From: Comamonadaceae bacterium
Lineage (GTDB): Bacteria; Pseudomonadota; Gammaproteobacteria; Burkholderiales; Burkholderiaceae_C
Direction: 5' to 3'
NCBI GenBank assembly: GCA_013297875.1
Contig: JAAFIW010000031.1
Span: 1 to 46,344, forward strand
Length of the DNA: 46,344 bases
Shown: positions 35,460 to 44,695 of the stretch, piece after piece
How positions within the stretch are numbered: position 1 is the first letter of the stretch
Layout: each line of letters begins with the position of its first letter
Notes under the pieces: generated by a model
Database searches by the model: none
Seen by the model: the letters and a program-made list of their open reading frames with translations, nothing else
What the model was told of the DNA's origin: nothing
Program-made: the position numbers and the translations under genes

Positions 35460-35630
35460 GCGAAATCGCTTGATTAGATACCTGCCTCAGATATAGCAAC
35501 CGTCATTCCCGCGCAGGCGGGAATCCACCGCCGCACACCGAAAACGCTTTTGCTTCAAATCGTCCTCGCGCCTGGATTCCCGCCTGCGCGGGAATGACGT
35601 CTGAGGCATGTATCTAATCAGGCGAAATCG
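35460..35630. repeat. MITE-like element with nested inverted repeats and 9-bp direct flanks
   Basis: The outer arms 35471-35491 and 35600-35620 (TGATTAGATAC... / ...GTATCTAATCA) match at 20 of 21 positions. The inner arms, GTCATTCCCGCGCAGGCGGG and its complement (about 35502-35527 and 35572-35597), match perfectly over 26 bases. GCGAAATCG stands directly outside on both sides (35460-35468 and 35622-35630), like a target-site duplication. The inner CCTCGCGCCTGG links it to the copies at about 5535 and 14658. Confidence 0.85.
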
Positions 35631-35680
35631 GCCACCAGCCCATGTAAATACTGCTCAAACAGCTATCTATTTGGTAGCAA
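35631..35680 (+). repeat. Dispersed repeat, copy i
   Basis: It reads GCCACCAGCCCATGTAAATA then CTGCTCAAACAGCTATCTAT and directly abuts the MITE-like element on its right side. Confidence 0.85.
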
Positions 35681-35698
35681 TCTGGATTGCCTGAGGCA

Positions 35699-36496
35699 TC
35701 AAACCTCAGCAATCCCGCCCACCACCTGGCTGAAACCGCCGTCTACATAGGTGATTTCGGCGCTCACGCCGCCGGCTAGGTCGCTCAGTAGAAACGCCGC
35801 CACGTTGCCCACGTCTTCAATCGTCACATTGCGGCGAATCGGCGAGCCGGCCGCGACCACGCTCAGGATTTTTCCGAAGCCTTTGATGCCGCTGGCGGCC
35901 AGGGTTTTGATGGGCCCGGCGCTGATGCCGTTGACGCGGATGCCCCTGCCATCTGATGTGCGGCCCAGCGACTCGGCCAGGTAGCGCACGCTGGCCTCCA
36001 GGCTGGCCTTGGCCAGGCCCATGGTGTTGTAGTTGGGCACGATGCGCATCGCTCCCAGATAGGTCAGCGTGAGCAGGGCCGATTTGTCGTTGAGCATGGG
36101 CAGCGCGGCCTTGGCCATGGCCGGGAAGCTGTAGGCGCTGATGTCGTGGGCAATCTTGAAGGCCTCGCGGGAGAGGCCGTCGAGAAAATCACCGGCTATG
36201 GCCTCGCGTGGTGCAAAGCCGATGGCGTGCACAAAGCCGTCAAATTTCGGCCAGGTTTTTGCTAGCTCGGAGAACAGGCTGGCAATTTGCGCGTCGTCAC
36301 CCACGTCGCAGTCAAACACCAGGCTGGAGCCAAACTCGGCCGCAAACTCGGTGATGCGCTCCTTGAAGCGCTCGCCCTGATAGCTGAAGGCCAGCTGCGC
36401 ACCCTGGGCGTGGCAGGCCTTGGCAATGCCGTAGGCAATAGAGCGGTTGGACAGCACGCCGGTGATGAGCAGTTTTTTACCAGTGAGGAAAGCCAT
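35699..36496 (-). CDS. fabI: NADH-dependent enoyl-ACP reductase (FabI)
   Basis: FabI reduces trans-2-enoyl-ACP in the last step of each fatty acid elongation cycle. The 265-residue short-chain dehydrogenase fold has the FabI nucleotide motif [31 protein letters not shown], and the catalytic Tyr and Lys in [20 protein letters not shown], then [21 protein letters not shown] 36496 (MAFLTGKK) matches the family start; the nine-residue extension upstream is rejected. It is divergent from yejA with 47 bases between the starts. Confidence 0.95.
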   Translation of the reverse strand: MAFLTGKKLLITGVLSNRSIAYGIAKACHAQGAQLAFSYQGERFKERITEFAAEFGSSLVFDCDVGDDAQIASLFSELAKTWPKFDGFVHAIGFAPREAIAGDFLDGLSREAFKIAHDISAYSFPAMAKAALPMLNDKSALLTLTYLGAMRIVPNYNTMGLAKASLEASVRYLAESLGRTSDGRGIRVNGISAGPIKTLAASGIKGFGKILSVVAAGSPIRRNVTIEDVGNVAAFLLSDLAGGVSAEITYVDGGFSQVVGGIAEV

Positions 36497-36543
36497 AGGT
36501 GTTGTTTGTGAAAAAGGGGTCAAAAAGTCGTCAGAATTGTCGC

Positions 36544-38367
36544 ATGCGTGTTTTTTGTCTTCGTCTGTTCATCCTGCTGGCCTGTTGTTGCGGTTTGCCC
36601 GCCTGGGCTGCCCACGGCTACGCGCTGTGGGGTGATTTGAAATACCCCGCTGGCTTTGCTCACTTTGACTACGTGAACCCCAACGCCCCCAAGGGCGGCG
36701 AGTTGCGCCTGGTGAGCAACCTGCGCGTATCGACCTTTGACAAATACAACCCCTTCACCATCAAAGGCAGTGCCCCCGCTTACCTGAGCGAGCTGATGTT
36801 TGAAACCCTGTTGGCTGGTTCGCTGGACGAAACCGCCTCGGGCTATGGTCTGCTGGCAGAAGACGTGGTGGTGTCGGCCGATGGGCTGTCTGCCACCTTC
36901 AAGCTGCGCCAGCAAGCGCGCTTTCACAATGGCGACCCGGTGCTGGCGCTGGATGTGAAACACAGCTTTGACACGCTGATGGGCAAATACACCTCGCCCG
37001 CTTACAAAACCGCGTTTGAAGACGTGGCGGGCCTGGATGTGCTGGACGAGCGCACCGTGCGGTTTCGCTTCAAAAAGCCCAATCGTGAACTACCGCTCAC
37101 GGTGGGCGGCATTCCGGTTTTCAGCCGCAAGTGGGGCGTGGAAGCCAACGGCAAGACCAAGACGTTTGATCTGGTGGTGATGGATTTCCCGATTGGCAGC
37201 GGGCCTTACAAAATTGGGCCGGTAAATTTTGGAAAAGACATTACCTATGTGCGTGATGCAAACCACTGGGCCAAAGATTTGAATGTGATGCGCGGCACGA
37301 ATAATTTTGACCGTATCACCGTCAAGATATACAAAGACAACACCGCGCGGCTGGAGGCCTTGAAAGCGGGTGAATTTGATTTGATGCGGTTTTTTTCGGC
37401 CGGTGACTGGGCACGGCGGGTTACCGGCAGAAAATTTGATTCGGGCGAATTGGTCAAAGGCGAATTCAAGCACCGCCTGCCGTCGGGCTTTCAGAGTTAT
37501 GTGTTGAACACCCGAAGAGACAAACTCAAAGACCCCCGCGTGCGCCAGGCCCTGGGGCTGGCGATGGACTATGAGTGGATGAACCGGCAGATGTTTTATG
37601 GGGCTTACCAGCGTGTGAACGGCTTGTTTGGGAATACCGATTGCGAAGCCACAGGGATGCCGAGTGACCAGGAGTTGGCCTTGATGGAGCGTTGGCGCGA
37701 CAAAATTCCGAAAGCGGCATTCGGCCCGATGACGGTTCAGCCGCGAACCGATGGTGACTCTTCCCTGCGGGCCAATTTGCGCAAAGCTAAGGAGCTGTTG
37801 AAAGATGCTGGCTGGGAGATAAAAGATGGCGTTTTGCGCAATGCCCAAGGTGACGCAATGACCCTGGAATATTTGGATAGCAACGAAGGAACTATACGGG
37901 TCGTGTCTCAATGGATCAGGGCTTTGGAGAGGCTGGGTATTAAATTGACTTTCAGATCAGTTGACTTTTCATTGTACCAGCAAAGAATGGATCAATTTGA
38001 TTTCGATATTATCTCGCTTGCCTATCAAGGCACACATAACCCAGGACAAGAATTTGCTGAAATGTTTGGCAGTGTTGCGGCAAAAACTGAGAATTCGGGC
38101 AATTACCCTGGTGTATCGACCCCTGCCGTGGATTCCTTGATTAAATGGATGACCAGCGCTAAAAGCAAAGCTGAGTTGCTGCCAGCTTGTCGTGCCCTTG
38201 ACCGGGTAATCAGCCATAGCCACTACCTCATTCCCCAGTGGACAGCTGGCACGCACCGAATGGTTTTTAACAGTCGCCGTTTGGAAGGTCTTTCTGCGAT
38301 GCCTCCCTACGCCAAAGGTGAAGCTTGGGTAATTGATACCTGGTGGGCGAAGTCGTTGGCGAAATAA
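36544..38367 (+). CDS. yejA: YejA-type extracellular solute (peptide) binding protein
   Basis: This is the periplasmic binding protein of the YejABEF peptide/microcin C importer. The 607-residue SBP_bac_5 family product has a signal peptide ([17 protein letters not shown]), then [20 protein letters not shown] and [12 protein letters not shown]. The typical [25 protein letters not shown] and a C-terminal [18 protein letters not shown] also appear. ATG 36544 is the start before the signal peptide. GC content drops in the 3' half, from roughly 37200 on. It lies 3 bases before yejB. Confidence 0.92.
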   Translation: MRVFCLRLFILLACCCGLPAWAAHGYALWGDLKYPAGFAHFDYVNPNAPKGGELRLVSNLRVSTFDKYNPFTIKGSAPAYLSELMFETLLAGSLDETASGYGLLAEDVVVSADGLSATFKLRQQARFHNGDPVLALDVKHSFDTLMGKYTSPAYKTAFEDVAGLDVLDERTVRFRFKKPNRELPLTVGGIPVFSRKWGVEANGKTKTFDLVVMDFPIGSGPYKIGPVNFGKDITYVRDANHWAKDLNVMRGTNNFDRITVKIYKDNTARLEALKAGEFDLMRFFSAGDWARRVTGRKFDSGELVKGEFKHRLPSGFQSYVLNTRRDKLKDPRVRQALGLAMDYEWMNRQMFYGAYQRVNGLFGNTDCEATGMPSDQELALMERWRDKIPKAAFGPMTVQPRTDGDSSLRANLRKAKELLKDAGWEIKDGVLRNAQGDAMTLEYLDSNEGTIRVVSQWIRALERLGIKLTFRSVDFSLYQQRMDQFDFDIISLAYQGTHNPGQEFAEMFGSVAAKTENSGNYPGVSTPAVDSLIKWMTSAKSKAELLPACRALDRVISHSHYLIPQWTAGTHRMVFNSRRLEGLSAMPPYAKGEAWVIDTWWAKSLAK

Positions 38368-38370
38368 AAC

Positions 38371-39399
38371 ATGGCTAACTACATTCTGAAGAGATTGCTG
38401 TTAATGATCCCAACGCTGTTTGGCGTATTATTGGTTACATTTGCAGTGATTCAGTTCGTACCCGGTGGGCCGGTTCAGCAGTATTTGGCTGAATCGACTG
38501 CGATTGTCGGTGGTGCGTCCGATAGTTCCGCGTTCACCTACCGAGGCGAAAAGGGTATCGACCCCAAACGCCTGAATGAGATCAAGGCTTTGTACGGTTT
38601 TGATAAGCCAGCTCCTGAGCGCTTCTGGCTCATGCTGAAACAGTTTGCGCAGTTTGACCTGGGTAATAGCTTTTTTCAAAATAAGCCAGTTTCGCAATTG
38701 GTAATAGAAAAGTTGCCGGTATCGATTAGTCTCGGCCTTTGGACATTTTTCTTGAGCTATTTGGTTGCCGTACCACTGGGTGTCGCAAAGGCCGTGCGTG
38801 CGGGATCCCGTTTTGATTTGACTACCACCATTCTCGTGCTGGTCGGTTATGCGATTCCGGGTTTTGTGCTTGGCATTTTTTTGCTTGTGGTATTCGGTGG
38901 GCAATTGCAATGGTTTCCTCTGCGAGGGCTGACCTCCAGTAACTGGGCCGAATTGAGTCTGTTGGGCAAAGTGGTGGATTACTTGTGGCACATCGCTATG
39001 CCCATTACCGCGATGGTGCTGGGCAGTTTCGCCGTGACTGCCATGCTGACCAAAAACTCATTTCTTGAAGAAATTCGCAAGCAATACGTATTGACGGCCC
39101 GAGCGAAGGGTTTGTCTGAGCAAAAAGTGCTCTACAAGCATATTTTCCGAAATGCTCTGATCCCTCTGGTCACCGGTTTCCCGGCGGCGTTTATTGGTGC
39201 GTTTTTTACAGGTGCCTTGTTGATTGAAACCCTGTTTTCACTCGATGGTCTGGGGCTGCTCAGCTATGAAAGTGTCATCCGGCGCGATTACCCGGTCGTG
39301 CTGGGCACGCTGTATTTATTTACCCTGATTGGCTTGGTGACCAAGCTGATCAGCGATTTGTGCTACGTGTGGGTTGACCCGCGTGTGAAGTTTGACTGA
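38371..39399 (+). CDS. yejB: YejB-type ABC transporter permease
   Basis: An inner membrane permease of 342 residues. It starts MANYILKRLLLMIPTLFGVLLVTF and shows the BPD_transp_1 fold; the EAA-like loop is TARAKGLSEQKVLYKHIFRNALIPLV. The C-terminus reads LISDLCYVWVDPRVKFD, a hallmark of the DppB/YejB group. TGATG joins it to yejE. The gene is visibly poorer in GC than its neighbours and uses more A/T-ending codons. Confidence 0.94.
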   Translation: MANYILKRLLLMIPTLFGVLLVTFAVIQFVPGGPVQQYLAESTAIVGGASDSSAFTYRGEKGIDPKRLNEIKALYGFDKPAPERFWLMLKQFAQFDLGNSFFQNKPVSQLVIEKLPVSISLGLWTFFLSYLVAVPLGVAKAVRAGSRFDLTTTILVLVGYAIPGFVLGIFLLVVFGGQLQWFPLRGLTSSNWAELSLLGKVVDYLWHIAMPITAMVLGSFAVTAMLTKNSFLEEIRKQYVLTARAKGLSEQKVLYKHIFRNALIPLVTGFPAAFIGAFFTGALLIETLFSLDGLGLLSYESVIRRDYPVVLGTLYLFTLIGLVTKLISDLCYVWVDPRVKFD

Positions 39400-40436
39400 T
39401 GAGCACATCTGTTTCCCTGTCACCCACCCGCCGCGCCTGGCTGCGCTTCAAGCGCAACCGCCTGGGTTTTTACAGCCTGGTGATTTTCTGCACGCTGGTG
39501 GTGCTGAGTCTGTTTGCCGAGGTCATTTCCAATGACAAGCCCTTGGTGGTGGTCTACAACGGCGGCACGTATTTTCCAATCGTCAAAAATTACCCCGAAA
39601 AAACCTTTGGGGGTGATTTTGAAACGGCTACCGATTACCTGGATCCGTTCATCAAAGAGCAATTCGCAAAGCCGGGTAATTGGGCTGTGTACCCGCTCAA
39701 TCCGTATGGGCACAAAACCATCAATTACTTTGCCAAATCGCCCAACCCGGCAGGCCCGACAGCTGACAACTGGCTGGGCACGGACGATCGGGGCCGGGAT
39801 TTGCTGGCGCAATTGATTTACGGCTTTCGCCTGAATGTGCTGTTTGGCCTGGCACTCACGGCCATTGGGGTGTTGATTGGCGTGGCAACAGGCGCGGTGC
39901 AAGGTTTTTTTGGCGGCAAGACCGATCTGGCATTCCAGCGCTTCATCGAAATCTGGGGCTCCATGCCTGAGCTGTATCTGCTGATTATTTTCAGCGCGGT
40001 ATTTGCACCCAGCGTGGCTTTATTGCTGATACTACTCAGCCTGTTCGGCTGGATGGGTTTATCAGACTACGTGCGCGCCGAGTTTCTGCGCAACCGTCAA
40101 ATGGACTATGTGCGCGGTGCCCGTGCGCTGGGGGTCAGCAACCTGCGCATCATGTGGCGGCATATCTTGCCGAACAGCCTGACGCCGGTGGTGACGTTTT
40201 TGCCGTTTCGCATGAGCGGCGCGATATTGGCCCTCACGTCGCTAGATTTCCTGGGTCTGGGTGTACCGCCGGGTACGCCGTCTTTGGGCGAGTTGCTGTC
40301 GCAGGGTAAAAACAATATTGATGCGTGGTGGATTTCGCTGTCCACCTTTGCGGTGCTGGTGGTGACCTTGTTATTACTCACCTTCATGGGCGATGCATTG
40401 CGGGATGCGCTGGATCCTCGGAAGGCGGATGTATGA
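39399..40436 (+). CDS. yejE: YejE-type ABC transporter permease
   Basis: The second permease of the importer, 345 residues. The N-terminus RAWLRFKRNRLGFYSLVIFC enters the membrane, a periplasmic stretch carries the group-specific KNYPEKTFGGDFETATDYLD, and DRGRDLLAQLIYGFRLNVLFG opens the permease fold. The EAA loop is RNRQMDYVRGARALGVSNLR. It ends MGDALRDALDPRKADV. The start shares one base with the yejB stop. The following 157 bases hold an inverted-repeat element instead of the usual short gap to yejF. Confidence 0.94.
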   Translation: MSTSVSLSPTRRAWLRFKRNRLGFYSLVIFCTLVVLSLFAEVISNDKPLVVVYNGGTYFPIVKNYPEKTFGGDFETATDYLDPFIKEQFAKPGNWAVYPLNPYGHKTINYFAKSPNPAGPTADNWLGTDDRGRDLLAQLIYGFRLNVLFGLALTAIGVLIGVATGAVQGFFGGKTDLAFQRFIEIWGSMPELYLLIIFSAVFAPSVALLLILLSLFGWMGLSDYVRAEFLRNRQMDYVRGARALGVSNLRIMWRHILPNSLTPVVTFLPFRMSGAILALTSLDFLGLGVPPGTPSLGELLSQGKNNIDAWWISLSTFAVLVVTLLLLTFMGDALRDALDPRKADV

Positions 40437-40445
40437 AGGCAGAAA

Positions 40446-40579
40446 TTTTGAACGCAGAGGACGCGGAGGTTACGCAGAGGACGCAAAAGGAACAGCCAAA
40501 AACGGCAGTCTGTCTGTATTTTTTTTCTCTAGTTTTCTTCTCCTTTTCTGCGTCCTCTGCGACACCTCTGCGTTCAAAA
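40446..40579. repeat. Inverted repeat of the AACGCAGAGGACGC type inside the yej operon
   Basis: The left arm 40446-40490 (TTTTGAACGCAGAGGACGCG and on) pairs with the right arm 40542-40579 (CCTTTTCTGCGTCCTCTGCG and on) apart from a short gap. The loop of about 50 bases is T-rich. A strong hairpin would form in the yejE-yejF transcript. It looks like an inserted dispersed element. Confidence 0.85.
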
Positions 40580-40593
40580 ACGAACCCGCTCCC

Positions 40594-42216
40594 ATGACCC
40601 CCCTCCTAGAAGTCAAAGACCTGCGCGTGGCCTTCTCCGGCAAGGAGGTGGTCAAGGGGGTGAACTTTTCGATTGGGGTGGGCGAAAAGCTGGCGCTGGT
40701 GGGCGAGTCGGGGTCGGGCAAGACGGTGACGGCGCTGAGCCTGCTGCGCTTGGTGCAAAACGCCCACATCAGTGGCGATATAAGCCTTTTCGGCCAACAG
40801 CCCAGTCAAAACCTGCTCAAGCTGCTATCACTTTCAGAGCATTCCTTGCGTGGCATACGGGGCAGCGAAGTAGCTTTCATCTTTCAGGAGCCGATGACGG
40901 CGCTGAACCCGCTGTTCACCGTGGGCGACCAGATCGCCGAGGTGCTGGAGTTGAAAACCGGGGTGAGTCGGGCCGATGCCTGGCAGCAGGCCTGTGATTT
41001 GATGGCCGAAGTGGGCATTGCCGAGCCACAGCGGCGCGCCCAGTCGTACCCCCACCAGCTGTCGGGCGGCCAGCGCCAGCGGGTGATGATTGCCATGGCC
41101 CTGGCCTGCAAACCCCGGCTGCTGCTGGCTGACGAGCCCACGACCGCGCTGGACGTGACCTTGCGCACGCAAATTCTGGAGCTGCTGGCCACGCTGCAGC
41201 GCGAGCGCGGCATGGCGGTGCTGCTGATTACGCACGATTTGAACCTGGTGCGCCGCTTTGCCGACCGGGTGGCGGTGATGGAAAACGGCCACTTGGTCGA
41301 GCAGGGCACGGTGGCCGAGGTGTTTGCCAACCCGCAGCACGCCTACACCCGCCGCCTGCTGGACAGCCGACCGGTGCGCGATGTACTGGAACCGCCGCCC
41401 GATGCCGCACAACAGCCGCTGATGCAAGCCAGCCAGTTGCGCGTGGGCTACCCGGTGCCGCTACCCGGTTTCAAGGGCTGGTTCAAAAAGGGCGAGTTTG
41501 TGGCGGTGCAGGGCGCGCAGTTTCAGGTGCTGCCGGGGCAAACGCTGGGGGTGGTGGGTGAGTCAGGTTCTGGCAAGTCCACCCTGGCGCTGGCGGCGCT
41601 GGGCTTGGTGCCGTTCACCGGCGACTTGCGCGTGGCGGGCCAAACCTGGGCTTCGGGCAAGGCGGCAGACCAGGCTTTGCGCAAGCAGGTGCAGGTGGTG
41701 TTTCAAGACCCGTTTTCCTCGCTGTCGCCTCGCTTGACGGTGGAAGAAATTGTGGGCGAGGGCCTGCAAGTGCACGAGCCCAGCCAAACCACCGCCCAGC
41801 GCCGCGAACGCGCCATCACCGCGCTGGCCGATGTGGGCCTGACCGAGGCGCAGTTTCCCAACCTGCTGCAACGCTACCCGCACGAGTTTTCCGGCGGCCA
41901 GCGCCAGCGCATCGCCATTGCCCGCGCGCTGATCGTGCAGCCGAAACTGTTGGTGCTGGACGAGCCCACCAGCGCGCTGGACGTGACGGTGCAGCAACAG
42001 GTGCTGCGCCTGCTGCAAGGCCTGCAAAAGTCACGTGGTTTGAGCTACCTGCTCATCACCCACGACGTGGATGTAATTCGGGCCATGGCGCACCAGGTGA
42101 TGGTGATGAAAGACGGCGTGATCGTCGAGTCGGGCCCTGTGTTGCAGGTGCTGGACGCGCCCCAGCACGCCTACACCCGCACCCTGGTGCAGGCGGCGGC
42201 GGTCAACGAGGCCTGA
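40594..42216 (+). CDS. yejF: YejF-type ABC transporter with two ATP-binding domains
   Basis: The 540-residue ATPase of the Yej importer contains two fused nucleotide-binding domains. First: Walker A GESGSGKTV, signature LSGGQRQRV, Walker B LLADEPTTALD. Second: GESGSGKST, FSGGQRQRI, LLVLDEPTSALD. ATG 40594 (MTPLLEVKDL) is the family-like start; the longer frame reads through the upstream hairpin. Codons at about 67-83 (FGQQPSQNLLKLLSLSEHS) appear a few residues longer than expected between ISGDI and the IRGSEV block, and the DNA there resembles the dispersed repeat. The Walker motifs are intact, so function is probably kept. Confidence 0.94.
   Translation: MTPLLEVKDLRVAFSGKEVVKGVNFSIGVGEKLALVGESGSGKTVTALSLLRLVQNAHISGDISLFGQQPSQNLLKLLSLSEHSLRGIRGSEVAFIFQEPMTALNPLFTVGDQIAEVLELKTGVSRADAWQQACDLMAEVGIAEPQRRAQSYPHQLSGGQRQRVMIAMALACKPRLLLADEPTTALDVTLRTQILELLATLQRERGMAVLLITHDLNLVRRFADRVAVMENGHLVEQGTVAEVFANPQHAYTRRLLDSRPVRDVLEPPPDAAQQPLMQASQLRVGYPVPLPGFKGWFKKGEFVAVQGAQFQVLPGQTLGVVGESGSGKSTLALAALGLVPFTGDLRVAGQTWASGKAADQALRKQVQVVFQDPFSSLSPRLTVEEIVGEGLQVHEPSQTTAQRRERAITALADVGLTEAQFPNLLQRYPHEFSGGQRQRIAIARALIVQPKLLVLDEPTSALDVTVQQQVLRLLQGLQKSRGLSYLLITHDVDVIRAMAHQVMVMKDGVIVESGPVLQVLDAPQHAYTRTLVQAAAVNEA
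40793..40842 (+). repeat. Degraded dispersed repeat inside yejF (copy m)
   Basis: GGCCAACAGCCCAGTCAAAA then CCTGCTCAAGCTGCTATCAC aligns with copy f (AGCCAACAGCCCATGTAAAT...) at about four of five positions. It is in frame and adds residues to the first ATPase domain. Confidence 0.6.
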
Positions 42217-42229
42217 CCAAACCGTCAAA

Positions 42230-42262
42230 TCACTATAAAAATAATAGCTGCTTGAGCGCTAT
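42230..42262 (-). repeat. Related intergenic repeat (AATAGCTGCTTGAGCGCTAT form)
   Basis: A shorter variant, inverted relative to copies a-i, sits 13 bases after the yejF stop; its core is TAATAGCTGCTTGAGCGCTA. A further weak variant (AATCAATAGCTGCTTTTGCC) lies at 43279-43298. Confidence 0.6.
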
Positions 42263-42290
42263 CGGCGTGGGCGTATGGCCGATTTGGCTT

Positions 42291-42332
42291 GGAAATTGGA
42301 AATTGGAAATTGGAAATTGGAAATGGGAAATG
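42291..42332 (+). repeat. 7-bp tandem repeat (GGAAATT)6
   Basis: Four perfect GGAAATT units are followed by two GGAAATG units. It lies between yejF and the convergent ankyrin gene, 14 bases from the latter's 3' end. Confidence 0.95.
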
Positions 42333-42345
42333 GCGTATTAGGGCG

Positions 42346-43245
42346 TTACAACTTGCCCAGCAGCGACTGCTTGTATTGCATTTTTTCATCGCTGCGTATG
42401 GCCATCTCCAGCAGGTCCAGCGGCGTGCTGTTGTCTTCGTCGCGCAGGGTTCGAGGGGCACCGGCCGCTAGCAGGGCGTCTGCGGCGGTTTCCGAGCCGG
42501 TGCGGGCGGCCAGGTGCAAGGGGGTTCGGCCTTTGTTGTCGGCGGCGTACACCGAGGCGTTGAGGCGCACCAACTCTGTGATGCGTTCTCCCTGGTTGGC
42601 CAGCGCGGCGTAGTGCAGGGGGGTGCGCTTGGCCGCGTCCACTACGTCCACCGCCAGACCAGCATTGACCAGCACGCCAATGGCGCGCACGCTGGCGTAG
42701 TGCAGCGCGGTGGCACCGCCGGGGTCGGTCGCGTCCGGGCGCAGGCCTTTGGCCAGCAGTAGCGTCAGCATGCGTTCGTTCATGCCGCCTTCGGCCGCGT
42801 GGTGTAGCAGGCTGCGGCCATCGCGGCTTTTTTCGAGTGGATCCAGCCCCAGGCTTAGAAAATAGTCCAGCTTGTCGGCCTGACCACCGCTGACGGCCTG
42901 CTGAATCAGCGTTTTGCCTTTGAGATTACCCACGTTTTTGGGGTCTGCACCGTTGGCAACAATCCATTTCACCGCCTCCAGGCTGTGGTTGGCTGCTGCG
43001 GCGTAGAGCAGCTGGTTCATGCCCGTCTGGCCGATGCGCCGGGCCACTTTGCTCAGCGCCTCGGCTTCGCTGGCGTTGTTGATCAGCCCCTCGGTCATCA
43101 TCATCTCGGTCAACTCGGTGCGCACCGTGTTGCTTTCGCGCTTGGTGTTGCTACCCGTTGAGCACCAGGCCACAAAGCTGACCACCATCAGCACCGGAAT
43201 CAAGCGAAACAAAAATCGCCGCAAACCGCTTTCGTCTTTCGTCAT
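42346..43245 (-). CDS. Ankyrin-repeat protein with N-terminal membrane anchor
   Basis: The 299-residue product has a membrane segment near the N-terminus (FLFRLIPVLMVVSFVAWC), a linker, and five or six ankyrin repeats from about residue 85. Recognisable units include GRSLLHHAAEGGMNERMLTL, GATALHYASVRAIGVLVNAG, RTPLHYAALANQGERITELV and RTPLHLAARTGSETAADALL. The repeats probably lie in the periplasm or are lipid-anchored at Cys27. ATG 43245 has GGGAG upstream and gives the better start than 43260. Partner and function are unknown. Confidence 0.85.
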   Translation of the reverse strand: MTKDESGLRRFLFRLIPVLMVVSFVAWCSTGSNTKRESNTVRTELTEMMMTEGLINNASEAEALSKVARRIGQTGMNQLLYAAAANHSLEAVKWIVANGADPKNVGNLKGKTLIQQAVSGGQADKLDYFLSLGLDPLEKSRDGRSLLHHAAEGGMNERMLTLLLAKGLRPDATDPGGATALHYASVRAIGVLVNAGLAVDVVDAAKRTPLHYAALANQGERITELVRLNASVYAADNKGRTPLHLAARTGSETAADALLAAGAPRTLRDEDNSTPLDLLEMAIRSDEKMQYKQSLLGKL

Positions 43246-43354
43246 CAGATACTCCCTCACATCAGTCCATCACTATCAAATCAATAGCTGCTTTTGCCCG
43301 TCTGTATTGCACTCAGGGCATATTTGACTATGAAACCATGTCTACAAGCCCAGT

Positions 43355-44695
43355 CTACAGACACGGCCCCACCTCGGGTATGCGCGTTGTGCGCAGCCAG
43401 GTGGCGGCGCAGGCTGTGGGGTCGTAGCCGGTGTCTTGCTGAACCTGGGCCAGCAGCTGCGCCATGCTGGCTGCACGGCCAGCGTGTGCGCTGTAAAAGC
43501 GTGCCAGCACCTTGTCAACCGCCGGTGCGCCCAGCTTTAATGCCAGGGCGCGAAAAAAGTAGGCGCCGCGAATATAGGGGGCTTTGGTGTACAGGCCGCT
43601 TTTGACGATGTCGATCTGGTTGCAGCCGGCGGGCCACACGGGCTGCGCGCCGCCAAGGCCGGCCAGCTGGCTGGCGTAGCTGGCCCATTGGCGCGCACCG
43701 GCTTCGGGGGCCACCACGTCGAGTGCGCGTGCGGCCAGGTAGGTGGCCGTGCCTTCAGACAGCACGAAATCTTCCCAGCAGGCCATGCGCACGCCGTTGC
43801 CAAACCAGCCATGCACGGCTTCGTGCACCTGGGTATCGCCGTCGTCCAGCGAGGCCTGGCCGATGTGCCAGCGCGGGTGGTGCTCGATGCCGCCAAAAGC
43901 ACCCTCGCCCCAGGGCACCGACGCCGGCCCGGCTACCGGGCCAAACCGGTAGGGGCCCAGGGTGGTTTCCAGCCAGTCAAACACGGCCAGCAGATGCGTG
44001 GTGCCCGCTGCCATGCGCGCACGCTCGCCGGGCCGGTACGAGGCCACGATCTGCGTGCCGGCGCGGGTGCGGCCTAAATCCAGGTCGGTGTAGTCGCCCA
44101 CCGCCCAGGCCAGCTGGTAGGCGGGTGCGTCGGGCAGGTTGGTGGGCGCAATGACGCGCTGGCCCGCTGGCGGGTTGTTGACCACCAGTGTGAAGCTCAC
44201 GCCATCGGCCGGGCTGGAACGGCAGGGAAACAGGTTGCCGCAGTGGTAAGGCCAGGTGAAGCTGTAGCCCAAGGGGTTGGCTCCGTCAAACGCGCTGTGG
44301 TCTTTGTAGCGGTAGTGCACGGTGATGGTGGCGCTTTGAGTGGATGCCGGCAAGCCCAGCAACAAGCGGTCGCCCGTGTCCAGCCAGGGCAGGGTGCTGC
44401 TGCCTTGTTGCACGCTCAAGATGTCGGTGTCGCCAATTTCCAGCGTGGCACCGGGCGCGTCGCTGGCGGCCAGGGTGATGACGGCTGAGGCCGTGCGGGC
44501 ATGCAAGTCGAAGCTGAGTGCGGTGGCCAGCAGCTCGCGGCTTGGGTTGGCCGTGGGTGGCAGTGCAGGTGCGGCTGCAACAGCGGGGGGCGTGGCATCA
44601 GCGGCAGACTGCCCATCGCCACAGGCACACAACAACGCGAAAAGCCCTGCAAGTGCGCAACGTATCAATAAAAAAGAGGGGGTTTTTCGGTACAT
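43355..44695 (-). CDS. M1-family-like metallopeptidase, putative lipoprotein
   Basis: The 446-residue product carries a lipoprotein-type signal peptide ending LLCAC (Cys25). A beta-rich N-terminal domain follows, then a gluzincin catalytic site: HEAVH (about residue 289) with the third zinc ligand Glu after 18 residues in FVLSEGTATYLA. A GGIEHHPRW segment takes the place of the GAMEN exopeptidase motif, so substrate use may differ from classical aminopeptidases. It lacks the large C-terminal domain of PepN. ATG 44695 is chosen because upstream residues overlap the divergent gene. Confidence 0.85.
   Translation of the reverse strand: MYRKTPSFLLIRCALAGLFALLCACGDGQSAADATPPAVAAAPALPPTANPSRELLATALSFDLHARTASAVITLAASDAPGATLEIGDTDILSVQQGSSTLPWLDTGDRLLLGLPASTQSATITVHYRYKDHSAFDGANPLGYSFTWPYHCGNLFPCRSSPADGVSFTLVVNNPPAGQRVIAPTNLPDAPAYQLAWAVGDYTDLDLGRTRAGTQIVASYRPGERARMAAGTTHLLAVFDWLETTLGPYRFGPVAGPASVPWGEGAFGGIEHHPRWHIGQASLDDGDTQVHEAVHGWFGNGVRMACWEDFVLSEGTATYLAARALDVVAPEAGARQWASYASQLAGLGGAQPVWPAGCNQIDIVKSGLYTKAPYIRGAYFFRALALKLGAPAVDKVLARFYSAHAGRAASMAQLLAQVQQDTGYDPTACAATWLRTTRIPEVGPCL

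Noticed and set aside
35449-35475. Terminator AAGCGA-AA-TCGCTT after the decarboxylase
   Set aside because: The stem is only 6 bp and the T-run is on the wrong side for the + strand gene; it is better read as part of the MITE-like element flank.
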